Source of the DNA: Ephemerocybe angulata
Lineage: Eukaryota; Basidiomycota; Agaricomycetes; Agaricales; Psathyrellaceae
Length of the DNA stretch: 64,000 nt
Reading direction: 5' to 3'
Assembly: GCA_013368325.1 (NCBI GenBank)
Contig: JAACJK010000122.1
Location: 124,001 to 188,000, forward strand
Positions 56,150-64,000 of this stretch are shown here, piece after piece. Both the position numbers and the translations under genes were made by a program. The notes beneath the pieces are model-generated. The model was given only the letters and a program-made list of their open reading frames with translations. It had not been told where the DNA came from and made no database searches. Each line of letters begins with the position of its first letter. Position 1 is the first letter of the stretch.

Positions 56150-58400
56150 AGGCATCCATCGCATAATCCCAGACGACCAACAAACAAACCGACTGAACCG
56201 AAACTCCAGCGCATCTTGGTGGCCATATCATCGCTCACTCTTAAGGTAGAATGTCCAACTTGGAGTACAGCGCTCGGTGGGCCGTTGAAGTGAAACGAGC
56301 GAACAAAAGGACGGACGACGACCGACTGAGCTGAAACTCCAGCAAAACAGTCCACTCTCAACGGAGAGTGACCGTCCGACTTGAGGTACCGCGAAGTCCA
56401 GGGGCGGCGAACGCGCTGGGCCGTAGCGCTCGGTGGTACTGTCCTGGATACTTGGCGCGTGCAGTGCGTACACGAGCGGGGAGCTCGAGGACGTGCGAGA
56501 GGGTAGCAGTACCGAACTCGGGAAAGAACGAATGAACGACCACGACAAGCACCACAAACGACGACGATCTCCAAACCTCATTAACCAGCAAACTCCATTA
56601 AAACCACTCCCATTAAACCACACACATCCGAACCATACATACATAACGAGGGAGAATAACTAGTTAGTCGTCCTTCTTCCCGACGCGCTTCTCAGCCTCC
56701 GCGATGGCGGCGGCGTCTGTTTGGGGGCCGGCGGTAGCTGTGGGGAGGTTTATCAGTATTAGTTCGAGTAACGGGTGAAGAGTGAGTGGAAGGAAGGAAG
56801 GGAAGAAGGAAAGAAGGAAAGAAAGAAGTAAAGAAGGAAAGCAGGAAGGAAAGAAAGAAAGCAGGAAGGAAGGAAGGCATTCATCCATTACGGTCGGACC
56901 GACCGATCGACCGACTGAAACTCCAGCGGATCCCAATGCCCATATATCGCAGACCGCCGGTCCACTCTTAACACAGATTGGTTACAGCGAAGTCCAGGGA
57001 CGGGGAGCGCTGGGGCGTAGCGCTCGGTGGAAGGGACCGACCGACCGGCCGACTGAACTGAAACTCCAGCGCATTGAACAGCCATCCCCTGGATCGCTGA
57101 CGGTCGGTGCATTCATAACACACAGTGTCCAACTGGGGTACAGCGAAGTCCAGGTTCGGTGCGCACGCTGGAGTACGGCGCACGGTGGGTCGTTGAAGTG
57201 GAACGAGCGAACAGAAGGACGAAAGAGCGAACGAAAAGGAAGAACGAGCGAATGGAAGGAAGAACAGGTGAAAGAATGGAAGAACAAGCGAAAAGGGAGG
57301 AAGAACAAGCGAAAGGAAGGAAGAATAAGCGAATGATCCCAGACCGACCGACCGACCGACCGACCAAGCTGAAACTCCAGCGGTTGTCCAAAGCCTCATG
57401 GATCGCTGACCGTCGGTCTACTCTCAATGGAGAGTGACCGTCCAACTTGGGGTACAGCGAAGTCCAGGGTCGGTGCGCGCGCTGGGGCATAGCTCGGTGG
57501 GTGGCGGAAGGGGCGAGGAACACAACCACCCTGTCGCACATCATACGCACGTCCGACGACGAACGCTCCCATCCGAAGCAAAGCCCCCAGATGAAAAGAT
57601 CCATCACATAAGCCCAGACCGACCGACTGAGCCAACGCTCCAGCGCAGCCAGCGTTAGACCCATGGATCGCTGAACGTAGTCCACTCATAACGGAGTGTC
57701 CGATTTAGGCCAGCGAAGTCCAGGCACGAGGCGTGCGCTGGGGCGTAGCCCTCGGTGGAAGCGGAAGGCTGCGATCACAGTGCTCCAGGGTGGGATGAAC
57801 AGAAGCACGGAGCGAACGGACGGACGGAAGGAAGAACGAACGGCAGCAGAACGAAGAAAAGAGGGGGTTGCGAGCCACCCTGGCGCACATCCACACGCAC
57901 GCACATCCGCACGTCCGACGAACGCTCCGAAACCAAAGCAAAGATCCCAGCCCAACGAACGAAGGAAAACTCCCGTCCATCCATCCATAAAAAAGAGACG
58001 ACCGATCGACCAACCAACCGACCAACCGACTGAGCTGAAACTCCAGAACTTGTGACCTGTGCATCGCTGCCCGTCGGTCCACTCTCAACGGAGAGCGTCC
58101 GACTTCGGGTACAGCGAAGTGCACGGTCGGGGAGCCCTGGGGCGGAGCCCTCGGTGGGTCGAAGTGGAACGAGCGAACGAAATGACGGACAACAGACCGA
58201 CCGGCCGACCGACTGAGCTGACACTCCAGCGTGGTTGCAACCTCCAACATCGCCACCCGTCGGTGCACTCGGCATGGAGAGTGCCCGTCCGATTTAGGAC
58301 GACGAAGTCTAGGGTCGGCGGGCCCGCTGGGGCGTAGCGCTCGGCGGACGTGAAGGGCGGACGACCAAGAGCAAACCCAGGAACGCGAATCCATAATCCA
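56150..58400. repeat. Degenerate tandem repeat array in the last Pho88 intron
   Basis: At least seven imperfect units of roughly 150-400 bp. Each contains the words GACTGAGCTGAAACTCCAGC (near 56195, 56327, 56922, 57056, 57367, 57628, 58030, 58214), GTACAGCGAAGTCCAGGG and GCTGGGGCGTAGCGCTCGG, with GAACGAGCGAACG runs between. Several units hold a hairpin CACTCTC-AACG-GAGAGTG (for example 58080-58097). The long open frames on both strands here change with every unit and are artefacts of the repeat. Confidence 0.8.
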
Positions 58401-59334
58401 AAACCACCGACCTCCCCACAAACGTAACGAACGAAACCAACAACCAACAACCAACAACCCTAACGAACGAACGAAACCAAAACGAACGAAACCACAACCC
58501 AAACGAAACGAACTCAAAACGAAGGAAGGAAACGAAACGCGACTCACCTCCAAACATACTAGCAGCCTTGAACGGCCTCGCCAAATCGCCCTCAGGCTTC
58601 TTCCCAAGGAGGTGGATGGCGACGACCTTGGCGTCGTAGAGGCCCTTGAGGCCCATGAGGCTCTGGATGAAGAGCGGCTGGGTGAAGTGGAAGTAGATGT
58701 GCATGACGGCCATCATCGCGACGCCTGTGTAGACGCCTTTTAGCTGCGCGAACGAAGTGAGCGTCAGCTAACTATCCCAGTACCATACCCCCTCCCTTCC
58801 ACCCTACGTCTCAGGGTAGAGGTAGAGTAGAGTAGAAGGGAAGTGGGTAGGAAGAGAAAGAGAAAAACGCACCCCACTACTCGTCTGCCCCAAATCATAA
58901 TCCCTAACAGTAGTCGTAACAAGCGTCCCCTCCCCGCCGCTCATCGGCGACGCGGGCTCCACATACTTGAGCACCGTCAAATCGTTCTTGGCCTTGATCT
59001 TGGTGCTGACGTAGTAGTAGGTGAGGAGGACGAGGAGCTGGACGGTGACGTAGCCGGCGCGGACGTAGTTGAGGGTGACGGGGTCGTCGAAGGGGATGCG
59101 GCGGGCGACTGCGGCGAGCGAAGCGAACGCAGTGAGCCGAGCCGAGCCGAGCGAGGGGAGAGAGAAGAGGGGCGGTGTAGAGCGAGCCGAGCCGAGCAGG
59201 TGCAGGCGAGAAACAGGGAGAGGAAGGGGGTGGGGAGAGAGGGAGGGTTAGTGAAGTTCAGCGGGGGAAGGACGGACAGACGTACGCTGCATGGCTCCGA
59301 GGGAGATAACGAGGTTCTGCACACCACCAGACAT
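56664..59334 (-). CDS. PHO88: Pho88/Snd3 homologue (ER protein targeting)
   Basis: Minus strand. Exons 59334-59286, 59108-58873, 58743-58548 and 56737-56664, with phases that fit; 184 residues, close to the usual size of the family. Pho88 (Snd3) is an ER membrane protein of the SND pathway, an SRP-independent route for membrane and secretory proteins. Recognised by MSGGVQNLVISLGAMQ, LARRIPFDDP, the membrane segment AGYVTVQLLVLLTYYYVS, KNDLTVLKYVEP, the TTTVRDYDL motif, the second hydrophobic part GVAMMAVMHIYFHFTQPLF, and DAKVVAIHLLGKKPEGDLARPF. The last exon gives the charged tail (AEAEKRVGKKDD). The third intron is 1.8 kb and filled with tandem repeats, far longer than any other intron here. 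A second identical-protein last exon lies 0.8 kb further on (55865-55938). Confidence 0.9.
56787..56877. repeat. GGAA/GAAA microsatellite
   Basis: Purine-only run of GGAAGGAAGG and AAAGAAGG words, about 90 bp, just upstream (in transcript sense) of the proximal last Pho88 exon. A shorter one stands at the matching place near 55980-56010 by the distal exon. In transcript sense both are long pyrimidine tracts in the intron. Confidence 0.85.
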
Positions 59335-60336
59335 TCTGAGACCGAACGCAAGACCGGAGGCTCCAAGCAGAAGTAGAATTTTGGGTGAAGGACGACCGAC
59401 GAACGAACGAACGACGCGATGGATGGATGGATGGAGGAAGGAAAATCAGGAATCACCGAGACGTGCTGGAGTCGACGTGTCGCTATTTGGCTTTGCTTTA
59501 TCCACAGGACGTCGGTCGGCTTCTCTCTGCCCCGTTCGTTGATCGCCGGTACTTCCTCCGAGTCGACCCTGCTCGCAGAGCCAGCAGGGCATCATCTCTT
59601 TTTATCCCTTGAGCGATCTCTTTTCGACATAACAGATATCGTCATCGTCGTCCGTCGACAGCACCATACAACGAGGGAGAGAGAGGGAGATAAGAGTGGG
59701 GGAAGGAAAAGAAACGAACGTCACGCATTATGGTGGACGTTCCGCCATGCACCGAGTTTGGCGGGTCTCCGGTGTCGGGAGCAAGCAATACATAGATTAT
59801 GTACTAAGTGAGACTAGGCAGATACAGAATCCGTACGTATGAGGCCGCCCCCGGCCATTGACAGTCGGTACGCATCAGGGGTCGGGTGGTAGCTGCATGT
59901 TCATTGGAAGTTGGATATTCGGAAGTCCACACGAGGCGTAAGCTAGCCACTAGCGACAGGACCTATGACCCCGGCCGAATTTCGACATGAGGGAGCTGTG
60001 CTCGAAATAATATAGTAAAATCCCCGCCATGGGACGTCAGCTCTCATAAAGAAGCATTGACCTAATCTGCACTTTTTCATGAGGTTTTGTGCAAGCCAAG
60101 CAGCTGTTGAGCACGAGGACTGTCTCGAACTGCTTCTGTACATCCTGTAAAATAGGGCACCACTAGGTATTACTGCGGGGATTGATCGCAACAGAGGGGA
60201 CAAATAGCAAGTCTGGATTACCCGTGCAGCCCAGATTCCTTTGTTTCAAAGCAAATGGAGTTTCTCTCGATTGGAGTGGAGATGTGGGGGCCGGTTACAA
60301 ACATACTTAACGGAATATGGAATCTCACAGATCTCC
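59335..60336. other. Upstream of the Pho88 gene; no other gene visible
   Basis: Likely holds the Pho88 promoter. ATGGATGGATGGATGG at 59417 is a short tetranucleotide repeat. No convincing frames. Confidence 0.4.
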
Positions 60337-60420
60337 AACCCCGAAATTTGTATGCACCACAGGAGATCCTCGAACCATGAAACCCGAGCTATCCGTACGG
60401 CGCATACAAATTTCGGGGTT
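60337..60420. repeat. Perfect 19-bp inverted repeat with 46-bp spacer
   Basis: AACCCCGAAATTTGTATGC (60337-60355) and its exact reverse complement (60402-60420). The structure is 84 bp. No target duplication is obvious. It could be a small foldback element or a transcribed hairpin upstream of the truncated gene at 60683. Confidence 0.85.
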
Positions 60421-60682
60421 CTTATTCGCTTTTGTCTCCGCCTCAGATTGGAATTTTACAAGCGATTCATTGTTGTAGTCGCATGGTACATATCAGGTAT
60501 TCAATACCATTTACCGGTCTGGCCTCACACATTTTCCTGCCGGGTTCGGGGTTTACCTAACCTCGACGGATCGTGTCCCTACTCAGTAGTTCACGGATAT
60601 GTACGGGTATGAAGGCCCACTTCCGGTCGCCTACTTATGTCGATCGCTGAGGACAGTGTGCATGTACGTAAATGGCAAAGTC

Positions 60683-60787
60683 ATGCGCGTCTCCTTCATC
60701 CACCTACTCACAGCTTTGGGGGCTCTCGCCTCCCTCGCGAATGCGTATCACGACGACGTAGGTGCACCACATAGACTGAGCTGGTGA
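60683..60787 (+). pseudogene. Solitary signal-peptide exon (truncated copy of the 40.0-kb gene)
   Basis: The first 75 nt are the same as exon 1 of the gene at 39985 except for two silent changes (MRVSFIHLLTALGALASLAN, AYHDD). The match continues 12 nt into the intron (GTAGGTGCACCA) and then stops. Without splicing it would code 34 residues up to a stop at 60787. No arm or knuckle exon follows on this strand. The next sequence is the 3' end of a family member on the other strand, so this is a broken duplication. A short upstream match (GATATGTACGGGTATGAAGG at 60597 and 39749) shows part of the promoter was copied too. Confidence 0.8.
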
Positions 60788-60867
60788 GAATGTGCAGAGC
60801 AGTATGTAGGGAATAGTGAGGCCAATTATATCCCATCGGGGCAAGAGGACAAAGAAATCGACGGAGA

Positions 60868-61313
60868 TTAAGTATGCCGCCAACTCAATCCTAGATGAGT
60901 ATAGGTTTCACAGGCTTTGCGCTGATTGTGGTAATTAACGGCGTCAGATAGGTGGCCAAAAGTATCCGTAAAAAGTCGAGATAGGTACCTCTTTTTCGGA
61001 CCAGTATTTTCTGCCGCACTTCGAGCACTCGTACCGCTTTGGAAAGCCTCTAGCCTCTAGGCGGCTGGAGACCTCATCGATGAGGTCGCGCGTTGAGATT
61101 TCAGCAAGCTCCTCCATGATTTCTGAACGTCCGAGGAGGCTCTGGATTTCACGGGTGTCACGGGCATCGAATTCCTGTTGAAGCGAGAATTGCCAGGGCA
61201 GTCAGTATACAGTAGGTTAAAATTCAAGGTACTCTTCTCACATCGGAGTGACTTTGGACGTATGACGCCAAGGCGACGACGGTAGGAACAAGGACAAGGA
61301 TGTTGAAGCGCAT
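60868..61313 (-). CDS. Small secreted protein, helical arm plus zinc-ribbon-like end
   Basis: Minus strand. Exons 61313-61242, 61174-60989 and 60921-60868, introns phase 0 (67 nt each); about 103 residues. Exon 1 is the signal peptide (MRFNILVLVPTVVALASYVQ, SHSD). Exon 2 has the family arm (ARDTREIQSLLGRSEIMEEL, AEISTRDLIDEVSSRLEARG) and the first zinc half, YECSKCGRKYW. Exon 3 supplies KACETYTHLGLSWRH, giving a Cys and His residues for the second half. The last splice is less sure: reading through instead would end after VPISTFYGYFWPPI at a nearby stop. It is convergent with the truncated copy at 60683. Confidence 0.72.
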
Positions 61314-62996
61314 GGTGTATAGGATTTAGGGTGGAGTGGGTTGGTACTTGGTTGAGACTGCTAAGTGGATTGGAGTGGAGTGTTTAGGCTGAGACGAACT
61401 ATAGAATACCGACCGTTGAGTCCCAGTTTTTATGCTTTTCGTAGGCTATTAGCGCAGCCACTGCGGGTGCAGTTTAATCTGTGCAGCCGAGGGACCACCG
61501 CCGCCATACCCGCAGGAAATGTCGCGCCTATGGTGTACCGGAGTGTCACGCTACGTTCGGTATCACCGGCACCTCCAGCCAGTGATGCGGAGGCAGGACC
61601 CCGCAACCACGCATCTTCCCCCGAGAACGAGCCGCACGAATCTCGTCAGTCTGGCTACGGGAGACTAGGGCTTTCGCGATTTGCTTTCGTTGGCTTTCGA
61701 GGGCACGGGAGAAGGATTTAAAGTGGTATATACGGATACGGTCGGGACTATATATACAGATTCGCCGCTTGGCATGTAGAAAACCAGCAATTTCAATGAG
61801 CATGAGCACCGTTTGGCACTAATACTGGTTGCGATAACACATAGCTGCGAGAGAGGGAGCGGAAGTCCCCTCAATAACACTTTATTCTATCCCCAGAATT
61901 ATACGAGTGGCCCTTACGCGCGGAGAGTAACCAGTGAGAGGATATGCCCGATTCGGAGAGAAGTCGCACCGGGGTCGTACTCTGCGCTACAGTACGTAGC
62001 TATTTATTTCACTGACCTAGAAAATGCTATATGAGACTGCTAGAGCCCGTTTCAACATAGCGAGTTAAGTTATCATGCAGTTTTGGCGTCCGGCCTTGCG
62101 CAGAATTAGCGCCAAAGCCTAACTCAGAATTGCCAACTTTGACGGTCCGGGGATTGCAGCGACCTGGCTGTACTTGAGATATTGGTGCTCTGATAATAGT
62201 ACATGTGGCGAAGCCAATTCCGTACTTCCGTGGCTGGTGAGATACACCGTTCTCTGTTGTGTATGCTCGTTCAGCACGCTTTAGTTTTCAAGTTTCGGCG
62301 GGGTGGGGATCAGAGCGCTCCCCGATGATCCTTTGATATCTATCGTATGTTTTCCTGCACTTCCTATTACCTTCCGGGCCCAGCAGGTACGCTCACAGCA
62401 AACACGGGGTATGATGTTTTGTGTGAGGCCTTTCCTGAGTTCCCCCGATAGCCATTCATTGGACTCCAGGGTGCGGAGGATGGCGAGGGCCATGGCGTTG
62501 TGTGGGGTAAGATTAGGACTGTGTTGATTGAGAGGGGTTGATTGAGAGGGCACGTTGGAAACATGCGAAGCATGAAGCTGTGCCGTCTGGAGAACAGGGA
62601 TGTGGACGGCGTTCTCTTAAATTGAGGCCTATTATCGACAGTTGTACTGGGTTCAATGAACTGAGATGTTTCAAGGTGATCAATCACTGGTATGTCACGA
62701 AATTGTCACGAAACGTAGTCAGGTAAGTAGCAAGATGTTCGGAATATACAAGTGCATCTCGAATACGGCCATCGAGCACAAATCGAGCAGTCTCGCAAAC
62801 ACGTATGGCGATCCTAGATAATAGCTAAACTGATACCCTTGGTCATCCTAGACGATACACTCTAGACCTGGATATCTTCCTCCTCAGCGATCCACCATGC
62901 CTCCTTCTGATAGAGCCTGAAACTATCGCTATATGCTTTGAGCCCGTCGGGACCGTCAGGATGTTCGATTCCGCAGTGCCTGGAAGGGATATTAGC
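61314..62996. other. No clear gene
   Basis: A minus-strand frame at 62281-62553 (including MALAILRTLESNEWLSGELR and a Cys-rich VCCERTCW) might be part of a decayed gene, but no splice structure or family could be assigned. The rest has only short frames. Confidence 0.35.
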
Positions 62997-64000
62997 TCAA
63001 CTATTTGTGAAGATGGGAATGTTAACGGACTCCTTCAAGTGGGACGCGATGCTGTCGTCGCATCCTGCTTCCCATTGGTACATCATGTGGACGACATTGT
63101 TGGCGCAGTGGAAGCAGGATGGGTTGGGCGAACGCTGGCGGGACGCTTCGAGGGCTTGGGCTTTGGTGATATGCCCTGCATCCTCGAGCTTGGCGAAGCA
63201 CTTGTGGTTGAGCTCGGCTTTCTTGTGATGTTTGCAGTTGTATAGCTGATGGAGTAGGTCATAAGATGAGACGAGTTCTGAGGGTGAATGAGGATAACAA
63301 GGACTCACCGCTTTCTCCCAACGCATGCCCTTCGGTCCTTTTGGGTCCAGAACTACTATGTAGGGTTGGAGATCCTGCATCTCAGTCGACGTAGTCGACC
63401 GCGCCATGCCCAGAGTATCAAGCATCTCAAGCATAAGCTCATGCGCATCCTCATCGAACTTGCACTTGCTATGCAAGCCTACCCAGACCTTCGAGTGCCA
63501 GGTATCCCTCCAGCCCTCCACGATCGCTTCCTCGTCCACGGTATTCGGCTTCACGTCCACCGCCCCAACGGGGAGAGAAGAGTTCGCGTACCCGGCCTCA
63601 GGCTTACCCTTGCTCTTCCCCTCAGCATTGAAGAAGTTGTAGTTGTGGCAGCTGTGCGTGAGGATGGCGGGGTAGGCGCTCTTATCGTCGCAGTGGCACT
63701 TGAAGATCGTCGAGGCGAGGAGGAGAGTATTGGTCATGACCTCCTTTCCTTCGTACGCCTTCGACTTTCGAACCAGGTCCAAGAGCGCCTCCGTTCGAAT
63801 TGCGATTGTTGAGGTGACGAATGAGTCCATCGCGGCGACGGCTTTGGCGCTATCCTCAGAGGTGAGCTCTTTGTCGAGCGGTTTCGTGCACAGAACCTCC
63901 CTCCACTCCGGCATCATCGCGATCTCGGCTGTTGTGAGCACGACGGTGTTTGGCGGCTTCGAGAAGACATATTTCGCGTAGGCTGGCTTCAGCAGCTTGT
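62997..64000 (-). CDS. Unidentified protein, 3' part (runs off right edge)
   Basis: The minus-strand frame is open from the window edge to a stop at 62997, over 330 codons. A 63-nt intron at 63308-63246 (GTGAGT donor, CATCAG acceptor) is likely. It is a multiple of three without a stop, so the frame stays open either way. Spliced, KGMRWEKA joins LYNCKHHKKAELNHKCF. The sequence is hydrophilic, with many Cys and His (FKCHCDD, HSCHNYNFF, LHSKCKF, NPSCFHCANNVVHMMYQW), which suggests metal binding. I could not match it to a known family. The start lies outside the window; upstream of the first possible internal start the frame continues as KPAYAKYVFSKPPNTVV. The length and regular frame make it a real gene. 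Confidence 0.7.
   Translation of the reverse strand, partial: KLLKPAYAKYVFSKPPNTVVLTTAEIAMMPEWREVLCTKPLDKELTSEDSAKAVAAMDSFVTSTIAIRTEALLDLVRKSKAYEGKEVMTNTLLLASTIFKCHCDDKSAYPAILTHSCHNYNFFNAEGKSKGKPEAGYANSSLPVGAVDVKPNTVDEEAIVEGWRDTWHSKVWVGLHSKCKFDEDAHELMLEMLDTLGMARSTTSTEMQDLQPYIVVLDPKGPKGMRWEKAVSPCYPHSPSELVSSYDLLHQLYNCKHHKKAELNHKCFAKLEDAGHITKAQALEASRQRSPNPSCFHCANNVVHMMYQWEAGCDDSIASHLKESVNIPIFTNS

Noticed and set aside
57705..58607. Minus-strand ORF of 300 codons and several others of 90-190 codons on both strands at 56-58.6 kb
   Set aside because: They follow the tandem repeat units, change from unit to unit and overlap each other. The only real coding part here is the Pho88 exon at 58548-58743.
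58977..59456. 159-codon minus-strand ORF rich in Ser/Pro/Thr
   Set aside because: It covers Pho88 exon 2 and intron 1 in another frame and reflects repeats such as GAGCCGAGCCGAGC.

Overview
The window looks like an accessory, repeat-rich region of a filamentous basidiomycete genome, most likely an Agaricomycete; the species cannot be named from the sequence. The evidence is the many short spliceosomal introns (about 50-80 nt with GT...CTRAY...AG), a KDZ-transposase tail, a fungal-type Helitron, an F-box gene of the style common in Agaricomycetes, a Pho88/Snd3 homologue with small introns, and many small secreted proteins.

Layout. 0-2.5 kb: the 3' end of a KDZ transposase gene, then a nested hairpin and a dense array of the perfect palindrome GTGATGCATCAC. 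2.5-7.3 kb: nothing recognisable. 7.3-16.2 kb: a Helitron with a Rep ORF (HUH and two-tyrosine motifs), a Pif1-like helicase ORF in a shifted frame, and a six-exon gene of unknown function behind it. 17.5-20.4 kb: an F-box gene on the minus strand, broken by an in-frame stop and by a 778-bp hAT-like TIR element. 20.9-38.1 kb: three diverged copies of a degenerate block (A, B, C) interleaved with secreted-protein genes. 39-46.6 kb: more secreted-protein genes and diverged duplicated non-coding blocks. 46.8-48.1 kb: a five-exon ferritin-like (Rds1-type) gene. 48.5-55 kb: four tandem copies of a small cysteine-containing secreted protein. 55.8-59.4 kb: a Pho88/Snd3 gene whose last exon is duplicated and whose last intron is filled with a degenerate tandem repeat. 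60.3-61.4 kb: a truncated and a complete secreted-protein gene. 63-64 kb: the 3' part of an unidentified gene.

The most notable content is a dispersed family of secreted proteins at 24.0, 32.6, 34.9, 40.0, 43.5 and 61.1 kb, with relics at 25.4, 50.0 and 60.7 kb. Each gene has a first exon that encodes almost exactly a signal peptide, a phase-0 intron, an exon for a charged helical arm (pattern RE-(I/L)-L-x-(D/E)-(I/M)-x-x-R-(D/E)-L...RLE), and then a different small C-terminal module: zinc ribbon, C2H2-like, short CxxC knuckle, or a ubiquitin-like fold. Every predicted intron in the intact members is phase 0, so exons could be exchanged without a frameshift. Two tandem copies (32.6 and 34.9 kb) have nearly identical promoters and introns but an almost unalignable zinc-module exon, and most codon differences elsewhere change the amino acid. 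The four tandem cysteine-containing genes show a similar contrast: conserved signal peptide, changing mature part. I infer a fast-evolving, modular repertoire of secreted proteins (effector-like or self/non-self-type). The function is unknown. Gene models are hand-spliced without transcript data.
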